Assembly (NCBI GenBank): GCA_964434425.1
Contig: CAYSVH010000003.1
Location: forward strand, 199,403-263,402
Direction: 5' to 3'
DNA length: 64,000 nucleotides
Source of the DNA: CALMEC01 sp964434425
Lineage (GTDB): Bacteria; Actinomycetota; Thermoleophilia; Miltoncostaeales; Miltoncostaeaceae
Part shown: in pieces, positions 1 through 8,812 of the stretch
Position numbering within the stretch: position 1 is the stretch's first letter
Layout: each line of letters opens with the position of its first letter
Program-made: the position numbers and the translations under genes
Notes under the pieces: generated by a model
Databases searched by the model: none
Seen by the model: the letters and a program-made list of their open reading frames with translations, nothing else
Told to the model about the DNA's origin: nothing

Positions 1-1671
1 GGGGCCCGAGCCGCCCTCCGGCGGGGTCAGCTGGCCGCCCTTGGCCGTGATAGCGCCGCACTGCACGCAGTTGGAGGGGTTGACATGGACCTCGACCATG
101 CCGCCGTCCAGCTCCTCACCGACCTCGTACACCTTGGCCGGACACATCCACTCCCAGGTGAGCGCGAGTTCGCGCGGCACGTGGGTCTGGATGCGGATGT
201 GGCTCGGCTGGTCGTCACGGGTCTTGTTGCCCGAGAGGAAGACGCTGGAGAGCTTGTCGAACGTGTAGCTGCCGTCCGGCTTCGGGTAGCTCTTGAACCG
301 CGTGCCCTCGAACACCGGGGCCTGGGCGTCCGAATCGTGGTGGACGTGCTTGGGCACACGGCCTCCCGTCGCGGTGACCATCGCCGTGACGTACCCGCCG
401 TAGAAGAAGCTGCGCTGGAAGGCGGGCCGGATGTTCCGGACCTTCCAGAGGTCCTTCCAGATGAAGCTGTTCTGGATCTTCTCGCTGTAGCCCCAGAGGC
501 CCGTGGTCTGGGTCTCGGTCTCGGTCTTGAGCGACTCGTAGATGGCCTCGGCGGCCAGCATGCCCGACTGGATGGCGTAGTGGACACCCTTGAGGGCGGC
601 CATGTTGACGAAGCCGGCAGCCTCACCGCAGAGAACGGCGCCCGGCACGTGGAAGCGGTTGGGCAGCGCGTAGAAGCCGCCACCGGAGATCGTCTTGGCA
701 CCCCAGGCCACACGACGCCCGCCGTCGAGGATGGACCGCACGAGCTTGTGTCCCTTGAACTCCTGGAGGAGATCATGAGCCGAGACGGTGGCGTCGGCGT
801 AGTCGAGGCCGACCACGAACCCGATGGAGACCTTGTCCTCGCCCATGGGGTAGAGCCACGACCCCCCGTACTCGCGGTACTGGGAGCCGAGGCGCAACGG
901 CCATCCCACCGTGTGGATGATCTTGTCGAGGGCCTTCGGGACCTCCCAGACCTCCTTGACACCCAGTTCCCAGGTCATCGGTGCCTGGTTCAGCTCGAAG
1001 TGCTTGCGCAGGATGCCGGCGATGTGCCCCTGGGTCCCCTCGCAGACGGCGGTGACACGGGCGTGCAGTTCCATGCCGGGCTCGAACGTGCCGAGTTCCT
1101 CGCCCTCCTTGCCGCGTCCCTTGTCGCCGGTGACGACACCCATGACGCGGCCCTGGTCGACCAGGAGTTTCTGTGCGTCGGTCTCGGGGAGGATGTATGC
1201 ACCCAGCTCCTCGGCCTGCTCGCTCATCCAGCGGCCGAGCTGGCTGAGCGAGACGACCCAGTTACCGTGGTTGCGCATCGCCGGCGGCGGAGGCATGCGG
1301 AACGCGGACTTCCTGGTGAGGAAGTAGACGCCTTCCTTCTTCACCTCGGTGAACAGCCCCAGATCGAAGTGGTCGAGGTCCGGGAAGAGCGACTTGAACG
1401 GACCGGGGCGCATGACCGACCCGGAAAGGAGATGCGATCCGGTGGTCTTGCCCTTGTCGACCACGGCGACGGGAACCTCGCCCAGCCGCTCGGCGGCAGC
1501 GGGGTCCTCGGCGAGGAGCTGACCGAGACGTACGGCACCGGCCAATCCGGACGGCCCTCCGCCGACGAACAGGACTCCGACGTCGATGCGCTCGTCCTCG
1601 CCCGCGGTGGGGCGCACGACGTAGTCGGATGCTCGGAAGCGTGGTGGATAGTCGGCCGGAACGGTGCTCAT
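1..1671 (-). CDS. Electron transfer flavoprotein-ubiquinone oxidoreductase, 3' end cut by window
   Basis: Passes electrons from reduced ETF to the membrane quinone pool during fatty-acid and amino-acid oxidation. 557 codons are visible from the ATG at 1671. An FAD-binding GGGPSG motif lies at residues 37-42, and the end carries the ETF-QO ferredoxin-like segment (WMCPAKVYE, later NCVQCGAI and PPEGGSGP). The family usually ends a few residues after GGSGP, so only a short tail is missing. Odd point: the family 4Fe-4S motif is CxxCxxC, but here the third Cys is Ile (codon 49-51). The neighbouring redox gene is divergent. Identity is sure; cluster content is uncertain. Confidence 0.93.
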   Translation of the reverse strand, partial: MSTVPADYPPRFRASDYVVRPTAGEDERIDVGVLFVGGGPSGLAGAVRLGQLLAEDPAAAERLGEVPVAVVDKGKTTGSHLLSGSVMRPGPFKSLFPDLDHFDLGLFTEVKKEGVYFLTRKSAFRMPPPPAMRNHGNWVVSLSQLGRWMSEQAEELGAYILPETDAQKLLVDQGRVMGVVTGDKGRGKEGEELGTFEPGMELHARVTAVCEGTQGHIAGILRKHFELNQAPMTWELGVKEVWEVPKALDKIIHTVGWPLRLGSQYREYGGSWLYPMGEDKVSIGFVVGLDYADATVSAHDLLQEFKGHKLVRSILDGGRRVAWGAKTISGGGFYALPNRFHVPGAVLCGEAAGFVNMAALKGVHYAIQSGMLAAEAIYESLKTETETQTTGLWGYSEKIQNSFIWKDLWKVRNIRPAFQRSFFYGGYVTAMVTATGGRVPKHVHHDSDAQAPVFEGTRFKSYPKPDGSYTFDKLSSVFLSGNKTRDDQPSHIRIQTHVPRELALTWEWMCPAKVYEVGEELDGGMVEVHVNPSNCVQCGAITAKGGQLTPPEGGSGP

Positions 1672-1800
1672 GACGCCCTCGGAACGGTGGATTGCATTGA
1701 CGGGACCCGTACTTTACGCCACCGCCATGCTCGAAATACTGCGCGCATCACGCGACCGGGGACCGGGAGTCGGTGCGACCGCCGACGGTACGATGCCCTC

Positions 1801-2394
1801 ATGACCGCGCCCGATGCCTCCGAGGACGACACTCCCCCCGTCAGCAGGCGCACGGTCATCATCGGCGTCATCGTCGCGGCGCTGCTCGGAAGCGCACTGA
1901 TGGCCGGAATCCTGCGAATGGGCGACGACGTCGACTTCGCACCGGTGCATCTGGACGGCACCGACCCTGCGCCCGAGGTCGCGGGGAAGAACCTCATGAC
2001 CGGTCAGCCGCTCGCGCTCAGCGACTTCCGCGGCACGCCCGTGGTGATCAACGTCTGGGCCGAATGGTGCCTGCCGTGCCGTGAGGAGGCGCCCGCGCTG
2101 CGTGAGTTCGCGGCGCGTCATCCGGACGTGGCGATGCTCGGGATCGGTTCGGAGACCGAACACCCGATCGCGCAGCGCTTCAACACCGAGATGGGATGGA
2201 CCTACCCGTCCATCTACGACGCGGGTAACCGCATCGCGATGGGGGTCCTCAAGATCGGCACCTTCCCCGCCACCTACTACGTGGACGCGGACGGGATCAT
2301 GCGCGGCAAGACCGCCGGCCCGGTGACGCTGGAGCAGTTGGAGGACGTGGCCCGCCGCCTGAAGGAGCCGGTCGCCGCCACCACCCCGCCGTGA
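1801..2394 (+). CDS. Membrane-anchored TlpA-like thioredoxin-fold protein
   Basis: 197 aa. An N-terminal hydrophobic helix (about residues 17-37) anchors a thioredoxin/redoxin domain outside the membrane. The active site WCLPC puts the redox cysteines at residues 90 and 93, and the cis-Pro loop is GTFPATYY. TlpA/ResA family members reduce or isomerise disulfides, often for cytochrome c maturation; no ccm genes are visible here, so the partner is unknown. The ATG at 1801 is chosen because a -10-like TACGAT ends 6 nt before it and the anchor follows directly. The frame stays open far upstream, antisense to the ETF-QO gene, but that part is not coding. Confidence 0.88.
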   Translation: MTAPDASEDDTPPVSRRTVIIGVIVAALLGSALMAGILRMGDDVDFAPVHLDGTDPAPEVAGKNLMTGQPLALSDFRGTPVVINVWAEWCLPCREEAPALREFAARHPDVAMLGIGSETEHPIAQRFNTEMGWTYPSIYDAGNRIAMGVLKIGTFPATYYVDADGIMRGKTAGPVTLEQLEDVARRLKEPVAATTPP

Positions 2395-2655
2395 GCCGGG
2401 CCCGGGCGGCGCCCATCAGGTGTCCGACCGGGTCACGGATGCCAGGACGACCGGTGCCACGACGGCCTGAGCGCCCCGGCATCCTCGCTCGCAAGCCCTC
2501 AACGCTCCCGACGGGAGCGAGAGGTCGTCCCATCAACCGGGCCACACTCCGCGCCGGCATGGCCAGTCCATGATCTCGGGCTCTCGCGTCCGCGTCGCAG
2601 ACCCGAACGCACATCCTCAGCCTCGTGGGCGCCGGGACGCGCCGCCGCGCCCCAC

Positions 2656-3033
2656 CTACCGGATGGTCATGAGGTCGACCACGAAGATGAGGGTCTCGTT
2701 CGGCTTGATCACCCCACCCGCACCCTGCGCGCCGTAGCCCTTGTCGGGCGGGATGGTGAGCCTGCGGCGTCCGCCGACCTTCATACCGGCGACACCCTCG
2801 TCCCAGCCGCGGATGACCTGCCCCCTGCCCAGGGCGAACGTGAACGGGTTGCCGCGATCCCACGACGCATCGAACTCGCGGCCCGTCGACCACGAGACGC
2901 CCACGTAGTGCATGACGGGCGCGCATCCCGCCACGGCCTCGGCACCGTCCCCGACCTCGATGTCCTCGATCAGGAGTTCCGTGGGCGGTTCGCCCTCGGG
3001 TACCGTGATCGTCGGCTTGGTCTTCTCGCTCAT
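2656..3033 (-). CDS. FKBP-type peptidyl-prolyl cis-trans isomerase
   Basis: 125 aa, a single FKBP domain with no signal peptide, so probably cytoplasmic. The FKBP signature elements are all present in order: VHYxG-like MHYVGVSWSTGREFDAS, the pocket segment GRGQVIRGWDEG, then IPPDKGYG and the closing strand ETLIFVVDLM. It catalyses isomerisation of X-Pro bonds. The start is at MSEKTK (ATG 3031-3033); a longer frame adds 14 residues without family similarity. It lies 60 bp downstream of the DUF2237 gene on the same strand and may be cotranscribed with it. Confidence 0.93.
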   Translation of the reverse strand: MSEKTKPTITVPEGEPPTELLIEDIEVGDGAEAVAGCAPVMHYVGVSWSTGREFDASWDRGNPFTFALGRGQVIRGWDEGVAGMKVGGRRRLTIPPDKGYGAQGAGGVIKPNETLIFVVDLMTIR

Positions 3034-3093
3034 GTCTGATCCGTTCGTTGATGGTGGTCCGGAGCACGCGTGCACCCCGGTCGGTGGTTTTCG

Positions 3094-3471
3094 TCAGGCC
3101 GATGATTCTGGTGGGTCGACGGCGCACTCGATGAGGGCGGACCGGTCGCACCATTCGAGGGTCAGCTCGTGCGTGGCCTCCAGGACGACGCGCGGGGCCA
3201 TGCCCGCCTCGTATGCCTCCTGCCAACGCGGCGCGCACAGACACCAGCGGTCGCCGGGACGAAGACCGGGAAAGTTCATCGCCGGTTGCGGCGTGCTGAG
3301 GTCGTTGCCGACGGCGAGCGAGAACGCGAGGAACTCCTCGTTCATGATGGCGCACACGGTGTGCACGCCCATGTCGCCGGAGCCGGTGTCGCAGCACCCG
3401 TCACGGTAGAAACCCGTGAGGGGCTCATGCGAGCAATCCGCAAGCTCGGTTCCGAGAACGTTGCGCGGCAT
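3094..3471 (-). CDS. DUF2237 family protein
   Basis: 125 aa, full length for the family. It has the conserved DUF2237 features: NVLGTEL at the start, TGFYRDGCC, HTVCAIM, NDLSTP and the GDRWCLCAPRWQEA block. The many conserved cysteines suggest metal binding or redox roles, but no function is established for the family. The start is supported by a -10-like TAGGCT 6 nt upstream of the ATG, so the mRNA may be leaderless. The FKBP gene follows 60 bp downstream. Confidence 0.9.
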   Translation of the reverse strand: MPRNVLGTELADCSHEPLTGFYRDGCCDTGSGDMGVHTVCAIMNEEFLAFSLAVGNDLSTPQPAMNFPGLRPGDRWCLCAPRWQEAYEAGMAPRVVLEATHELTLEWCDRSALIECAVDPPESSA

Positions 3472-3581
3472 GGAGTGAGCCTACCTGCCCCGCCCCGTCC
3501 GGGATGCACTCACGATCCACGGGCACATCGGGGGACGACTGCATCTCTGGCGAAGTGCCCCTCTCCCGGCTCGGTCATCTC

Positions 3582-3600
3582 ATCCAAGATCTGTTTGGAT
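3582..3600. promoter_or_regulatory. Small dyad, possible operator
   Basis: ATCCAA-N7-TTGGAT in a relatively AT-rich patch of the gap 3472-3744, about 145 nt before the membrane protein gene and downstream of the divergent DUF2237 start. The position suits an operator. The arms are only 6 bp, so chance is possible. Confidence 0.25.
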
Positions 3601-3744
3601 AAATTGTCCGCCGGGAGTTGCCGCGGCCGATGTGTCCCTCCCGGTACCCGCACCGGCCGGATCCTGTCTGAGCCCGGTCTCGACCACACCCGAGGCATGA
3701 ATACACGCGATGCCCTCAACCGAGCCGCCGTGGAGGTACCCGTG

Positions 3745-4290
3745 ATGACGACGCGAGACGCGATCGTTCCGTCCCCCACGCCCGGCCGGGCAGGCGCATC
3801 GGCGTGGCTGGTGGTCACGGGGTCGGGCTTCATCCTGCTGGGCGGGCTGGTCGCCGCACTCACCGGCCCGCTGGAGTGGGGTCGGGGAAGCTGGCTGGCG
3901 GCGTACATGGTGCTGGTGTGCGGAGTCGCCCAGTTCGTGATGGGACGGGCGCCCTCGTGGTTCGGCCGGCCCACGTCGAACAGGCTGGCCTGGACGCAGC
4001 TCGCCGGATGGAACATCGGCAACCTCACGGTGATCGGCGGTACGCTCGCCGAGCTTCCGAACGTGGTCGACGTCGGCGGCGTGGTGCTCCTCGTCATCCT
4101 CGTCGACATGCTGCGCGACGCGATCCGACGTCCCGGCCGGGATACTGGCGCTCCGGCAGGCGCGGGCGGCGCGCCGCCCGCCGCAGCATGGATCGGTCGT
4201 CAGGGATGGTGGGCGTACCGAGCACTCCTCGTGCTGCTCATCGTGAGCGTTCCCGTCGGACTCGTTCTCGCCCATCTTCGCGGCGGATGA
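3745..4290 (+). CDS. Integral membrane protein of unknown function
   Basis: 181 aa with four or five hydrophobic segments: an early pair (WLVVTGSGFILLGGLVAAL, then LAAYMVLVCGVAQFVMG), a central pair around NIGNLTVIGG and VVLLVILVDML, and a C-terminal one (ALLVLLIVSVPVGLVLAHL). A short Gly/Ala-rich loop lies before the last segment. No family function recognised. The ATG at 3745 has GGAGG 9 nt upstream; an in-frame ATG at 3697 would add 16 residues and also has a weak GAGG. Confidence 0.75.
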   Translation: MTTRDAIVPSPTPGRAGASAWLVVTGSGFILLGGLVAALTGPLEWGRGSWLAAYMVLVCGVAQFVMGRAPSWFGRPTSNRLAWTQLAGWNIGNLTVIGGTLAELPNVVDVGGVVLLVILVDMLRDAIRRPGRDTGAPAGAGGAPPAAAWIGRQGWWAYRALLVLLIVSVPVGLVLAHLRGG

Positions 4291-4311
4291 GTTTCGCGTC
4301 GTACGAGTGCT

Positions 4312-4722
4312 TCACGACCGAGACGTGCGTCCGCACCGGATGACGTCGACGGCGCGGACGCGGGTTGATCCGCGGCGACGGCACTCCCTCATGGCGCGGC
4401 TGCGTGCCACGGCCAGGGTGCGGGCCCGTCCGAACGAACCCCAGGCACCGTTCCGGCTCCAGGCGACGGCCCCGCAGCCGTTTCGATACCAGGTCACGCG
4501 CTGACAACGGCGTCCTCCGTGCGCCCGGCACGACTGCAGGGCGCGTGCGCTCGCCCGGTCGAGCGTCGCGTAGTTGTACGAGTACCCGGCAGCGCCGTTG
4601 TGGCGGTCGAGGGAGATGGCCCCGATGACAACGCCGAAGCACACTCGTCCTACTGACGATTTGGTGAGCCATCCTGGCATGGGCGAGGATTCCAGCAGCG
4701 CTTTCGCCTGCGCGAAACACAT
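4312..4722 (-). CDS. DUF4189 domain protein
   Basis: Up to 136 aa. The pattern GAISLDRHNGAAGYSYNY, then A-x2-AL-x2-C, C-x2-VTWYRNGCGAVAWS and a final AMREC matches DUF4189, a small Cys-containing domain usually secreted. Here the N-terminus lacks a convincing signal peptide. Starting at the first ATG (4722) or at the internal ATG (4680), the domain begins almost at once, so either a signal was lost or the protein is intracellular. Very Arg-rich. No ribosome binding site helps choose the start. It converges with the membrane protein gene, with only 21 bp between them. Confidence 0.6.
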   Translation of the reverse strand: MCFAQAKALLESSPMPGWLTKSSVGRVCFGVVIGAISLDRHNGAAGYSYNYATLDRASARALQSCRAHGGRRCQRVTWYRNGCGAVAWSRNGAWGSFGRARTLAVARSRAMRECRRRGSTRVRAVDVIRCGRTSRS

Positions 4723-4781
4723 CGTTGCCGGTGCGGTCCCATCACTGCGGCATTTCCCCGTGCAATCGCCGGAACCGGCCG

Positions 4782-5348
4782 TCAGTCGCAGCCGGAGGTC
4801 TGCGCGCCTGGTCCCACCACGGTGTACCGGACGCAGACGAAGGCCCGGTTCTGTGCGACCTCGGCCAGCTCCAGATCGAACCGGCGTGGAAACACCGGCC
4901 GGCCCGCACCCAGCGTGACCGGCGCGATCGACGCGATCACCTCGTCCAGCATCCCGGCATCGGCGAACTGTCCGGCCAGGTCACCGCCCCCGACGACCCA
5001 GACGTCACGACCGTCTGCAGCCTCCACGAGCGCCTCGCGGTGCTCGGCCGGGGTTCCCGAGACGATCCGCACGGAGTCGGCCGCGGGCTCCAGATCGCGA
5101 TGGGTGAACACCAGACACGGAAGGTCGTATGGCCACGATCGCCCGTGCTCGGTCTCGTGGTCGACCACCCACCGGTATGTGGTGGCGCCCATGACCATGG
5201 CACCGATCCCGGCGATGAACGCCCCATAGTTCATCGGGCCGTCCTCGTCGATGGGCTGGCTGAGGAGCCAGTCGAGGTTGTCGGCGTCGTCCGCGATGAA
5301 CCCGTCCAGCGTGGTGGCGGTGTAGTAGCGGAATCGTGTGCTTCCCAT
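4782..5348 (-). CDS. Dihydrofolate reductase-fold (RibD C-terminal type) oxidoreductase
   Basis: 188 aa of the dihydrofolate reductase/RibD-C superfamily: YYTATTLDGFIAD at the start, MGATTYRWV in the middle and the nucleotide-binding DVWVVGGGDLAGQFADAGMLDEV near residue 120. These enzymes are NADPH-dependent reductases; single-domain members like this one usually have unknown substrates and are not the folate enzyme. The start is at MGSTRF, with GGAGG 7 nt upstream. The gene stands alone. Confidence 0.88.
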   Translation of the reverse strand: MGSTRFRYYTATTLDGFIADDADNLDWLLSQPIDEDGPMNYGAFIAGIGAMVMGATTYRWVVDHETEHGRSWPYDLPCLVFTHRDLEPAADSVRIVSGTPAEHREALVEAADGRDVWVVGGGDLAGQFADAGMLDEVIASIAPVTLGAGRPVFPRRFDLELAEVAQNRAFVCVRYTVVGPGAQTSGCD

Positions 5349-5534
5349 CGCGGGCCTCCGGCTCTTTGACGACCGACCGTTCGTTCGGATGCCGATCATA
5401 GGTTCGGCGGGTGGTGCGAGGGCACGTCCACCCCCGTTGCGCACAGCCACCGTGGTACGCGGCGCTCGCGCCTGCGCCGATGTCCCGCCGTCCCCACGGC
5501 CCGTGCCGTGGCGACGGCACGCGTCATCGACCGG

Positions 5535-6758
5535 TCAGCGCAGCGGATCGAATCGGGCGATTGCGGGGTCGACCTCGCCGGTGACGATCCGCTTGGCCAG
5601 CATCTTTCCGGTGGCGGGCCCCAGAACGATGCCCCACATGCCGTGTCCGCCGCCGACGAACACGCCGGGGGCGCGGGTCGCGCCCACCAGCGGAAGCCCG
5701 TCGGCGGTGACCGGGCGCGACCCCACCCATTCGTCCTGGCGCGCGTCGAGGTCCACCCCGGCCAGCAGTGTGCGGGCCTGGGCGACCATCGCCTGGATGC
5801 GACGCGGCTGCGGCGGCTCGTCGGGTCGACGGAACTCCATGGTGCCCGCGATCCGCAGACGCCCCTGGTACGGGGTGCAGGCGATGCGCTGGGTCGGCAG
5901 GTAGACCGGGTGCTCCACCGGACGTTCCGTCGCCACGGAGAAGGAGTACCCGCGGCCGGCCTGAAGACGGGTGCGTACGCCCAGCGGGCGGGCGAGCTGC
6001 GGCATCCATGCGCCCGTGGCGATGACGACGGAATCGGCCTCCACGCGGGACCCGTCCGCCAGTGTGACGGCGGGACGCGCACCGCCGTGCACGGCGGTGA
6101 CCGCGAGGCCGGTGCGCAGGGTGGCTCCACGCTCCACGACGCTCGCGCCGAGGGCCTCCACGAAGGGACCGGGTTCCAGGAAGCGCTGGCCGTCGAGCCG
6201 ATAGACGGTGGTCACCGCGCCGGAGAGGACAGGGCACGCGCCGCGGGGATCGTCGACGCGCGTGAGCGGCACGTCCTGCCCGTGCCGGATGACGCCGTCG
6301 ACCTCCCGGAGGAATCCGGTCGCGTCCCCGGGCTTCGCGAAGGCGACGATGAACGGGCCCTCGCGCGTCCACGATCGCACCCCTCCGGCCTCGAGCTCGT
6401 CGAAGCATTCCAGCGCGATCCTGTCGATCGGGGTGAGCGCCGCCATCGTCCGATCCCAGGCGCGATGGGTGCCGTGGCCGGCGAACCGCGCGAGGAACGC
6501 CCACAGACCGGGATCCACGCGGAACGGGACGTGCAGTGCGGCGTCCGGGTCCAGGAGCGCCCTCGGCCCGTAGGTCCACAGGCTCCGGTCGGCGAGCGGG
6601 ATCACCTTGCCGGGCGTCAGCCACCCCGCGTTCCCCCATGAGGCACCGGCGGCGACACCCGCGCGGTCGATCACCGTGACCTCCACGCCGTACTCCTGCA
6701 TGTGCCAGGCGGTGGCCAGGCCCACCATCCCCGCACCGACGACGACCGAACGTGACAC
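5535..6758 (-). CDS. dadA: D-amino acid dehydrogenase-like FAD oxidoreductase
   Basis: 407 aa in the DAO/DadA flavoprotein family. N-terminal FAD site VVVGAGMVGLATAWHM, then SWGNAGWLTPGKVIPL typical of DadA, and a C-terminal GGGHGMWGIVLGPATGKM. It oxidatively deaminates D-amino acids, passing electrons to the respiratory chain. The start is GTG (6756-6758), with GGGGAGG just upstream; the frame remains open for 64 more codons without homology. Substrate range cannot be read from sequence, so another amino-acid or opine substrate is possible. Confidence 0.85.
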   Translation of the reverse strand: MSRSVVVGAGMVGLATAWHMQEYGVEVTVIDRAGVAAGASWGNAGWLTPGKVIPLADRSLWTYGPRALLDPDAALHVPFRVDPGLWAFLARFAGHGTHRAWDRTMAALTPIDRIALECFDELEAGGVRSWTREGPFIVAFAKPGDATGFLREVDGVIRHGQDVPLTRVDDPRGACPVLSGAVTTVYRLDGQRFLEPGPFVEALGASVVERGATLRTGLAVTAVHGGARPAVTLADGSRVEADSVVIATGAWMPQLARPLGVRTRLQAGRGYSFSVATERPVEHPVYLPTQRIACTPYQGRLRIAGTMEFRRPDEPPQPRRIQAMVAQARTLLAGVDLDARQDEWVGSRPVTADGLPLVGATRAPGVFVGGGHGMWGIVLGPATGKMLAKRIVTGEVDPAIARFDPLR

Positions 6759-6980
6759 CGGACCTCCCCGCTTGTCGATTGGCGCCGGGACCGGCGCCCG
6801 TCTGCCGGACACCGCCGGCGAACCCCGTGGATTCAGCATGGCATCTCGACCCGACCAACCGGCTGGGGCACCCAGTCCTGGCAGCGCACCGGCCAGATCC
6901 ACCCCGACATCGATCTGAGCCACAACGAAGCAACCCCACCCACCGATCACCGGGGGGCAGGGTTCTCTACTTCGACCGAA

Positions 6981-7056
6981 TGGTGGAGCTAAGCGGATTC
7001 GAACCGCTGACCTCCTGGGTGCGATCCAGGCGCTCTCCCAGCTGAGCTATAGCCCC
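6981..7056 (-). tRNA. tRNA-Ala(CGC)
   Basis: Full cloverleaf on the minus strand. Acceptor GGGGCTA pairs with TAGCTCC (one G-U). The D arm contains AGCTGGGA, the anticodon arm CCTGG-ATCGCAC-CCAGG gives anticodon CGC, and the T arm contains GTTCGAATC. CCA is encoded. A -10-like TATCCT lies at 7069-7074, 12 nt before the 5' end. Confidence 0.96.
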
Positions 7057-7542
7057 ACGGGTCCGGTAAGGATACCGACTCCCTCCGCACCGCGCCACCG
7101 CGGCGCGGTGATCCCGCCCGGCACGCCTCGGCGTCCGACCAGCGCTGCCGCCACCTCCTGCCGGACATGCCCGCCACCATCCATGCTCAAGGATCACGCG
7201 CGTGCCCAGGACACCGACGCCATCGCCACCACGGGCGGCCCGCGTCGTCTCCCCGTCGCTACCCGCCGCAGTGGTTCGCGTTCGGGTCGAACCGCGGGCG
7301 ACCGATCCTGTCTCCCGTCGCACCACACGAGTGGATGGACCGCACCATACCGTCATGCAGACGACGTTCGGACGGGACAGCGCTGTCGTCCATCATGTCA
7401 CGCCGACAGATTGTGGGCGGAACGACGCCGCTACGGGTCTTGCCGCGGACGGCAAGGACCGGTAGATTGCCAGCGCGAAGCCCGCGTACCGCCTCATGAG
7501 GGGTCGGGCCTCGACCACATACCTGACGCCAGGAGAGGCCCG
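7057..7542. other. Intergenic region of 486 bp without a recognisable gene
   Basis: Holds the probable tRNA-Ala promoter (TATCCT, minus strand, 7069-7074) at its left edge and the leader with AGGAGAGG for the Big2 gene at its right edge. The open frames inside give Arg-rich products without family features. I see no RNA family motif. Confidence 0.5.
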
Positions 7543-8568
7543 ATGTCCACGACCGCCGACCGCGCCACGAACCGCCCGTCGCGAACATTCGGAGTCCGCG
7601 CGCTGGGACTCCTGTCGGCGCTCACCCTGACCGCGATCCTGCTGGTCGGCCCCGCGGGTACCCGTGCCGAAGCCGCGGCACCCAAGCCCACCAAGATCAC
7701 GCTCGCGGCCACCACGAAGCTGCTCGCCGTCGGTCAGTCCTACACCGCCACGGTCAAAGCGGTCACGCCGCCCAAGGCCTCCAGGGGCGTGACGTGGACC
7801 TCGTCCAACACGAGGATCGCCACCGTCACCGCGGCAGGACGGATCACGGCCCGTCGAGCGGGCGTCGTCACCATCAGGGCGACCTCCAAGGCTTCCCGCA
7901 AGGTCACCGCCAGGCTCACCGTCACGGTCAGTCTGAAGCCCACCGCCATCACCCTCACTCCGGCCGCCGCGACCCTCACGGTGGGTCGGGCCGTCCCCGC
8001 CAAGGTGGCGACGATCACCCCGGCGAAGGCGAACCGGCGGGTGAAGTGGACATCGTCCAACAGGAGGATCGCCACCGTCACCGACAAGGGCGTCATCCGG
8101 GCGATCGGTCCCGGTACCGCGACGATCACCGCCGTATCCGTGCTGAACGCGAAGGCCAGGCGGACGATCCGGGTCACCGTCACCGGAAACGCGACGCCCC
8201 CGCCACCCGTTATCGATCCGAAGCTCCTCGGAACCTGGAACCTGTTCATCTCGAACGCCGGCTCTTCCTCGACCTACGGTGCCGACGGAACCTGGACGAT
8301 AATTCTGATCTTCAAGGGCTCGTTTCCATATCAGCAGTTCTCGAAGGGCCGGTATCGCATCGAGGGCGGCAAGATCCACTACTCCGACATCGTCTACCAG
8401 GACCGCCGGAGCGACGATGACCCCTGGAGCGAATGGAAGCCGGCCGCCAACCCGAACCGGGTCGACAACTATGCGGTCGGCACCGACGAGTACGGCGACT
8501 ACCTCGTCACGGAGGACGACCCCAACCCCGTCACGGCGGAGTCGGTGAAGCACCGCCGCAGCCAATAG
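7543..8568 (+). CDS. Secreted protein with two Big2 immunoglobulin-like repeats
   Basis: 341 aa. A signal peptide (hydrophobic stretch about residues 19-36, ending near AEAAA) is followed by two bacterial Ig-like (Big2) repeats. These are marked by WTSSNTRIATVTAAGRI and WTSSNRRIATVTDKGVI, each ending in G-x-ATI-like strands, about residues 46-220. A Pro linker and a roughly 115-aa C-terminal domain follow (KLLGTWNLFISNAG onward), resembling a lipocalin-like 'goes to total' strand pattern that I cannot name. Probably a cell-surface or extracellular binding protein. The ATG follows AGGAGAGG. Confidence 0.82.
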   Translation: MSTTADRATNRPSRTFGVRALGLLSALTLTAILLVGPAGTRAEAAAPKPTKITLAATTKLLAVGQSYTATVKAVTPPKASRGVTWTSSNTRIATVTAAGRITARRAGVVTIRATSKASRKVTARLTVTVSLKPTAITLTPAAATLTVGRAVPAKVATITPAKANRRVKWTSSNRRIATVTDKGVIRAIGPGTATITAVSVLNAKARRTIRVTVTGNATPPPPVIDPKLLGTWNLFISNAGSSSTYGADGTWTIILIFKGSFPYQQFSKGRYRIEGGKIHYSDIVYQDRRSDDDPWSEWKPAANPNRVDNYAVGTDEYGDYLVTEDDPNPVTAESVKHRRSQ

Positions 8569-8812
8569 TCGCACCGCGCTCCTGGGCCGGCCGGCATGGG
8601 CGGCCCAGGAACGCGGCCGGACGAGGCGGGTCGGTCCACCTGGGCGGCCCCGTCACCGCGGGGGTCGTGAGAGGTGGACGGAGCGGATGCGCGTCGCTGA
8701 CCTCCCGGAGGGGTGATCCCCCACGGGTCCCATCACGGGCACCGAGCGCGATCGACCACGCCACCAACCCGCCGAGGGGCACCGCCCGCCCGACCCTGGC
8801 ACCCTTCGTCGC

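Noticed and set aside
85..1800. Plus-strand open frame running from 85 into the thioredoxin-like gene
   Set aside because: It is antisense to the ETF-QO gene; the real product begins at 1801. High GC leaves antisense frames open.
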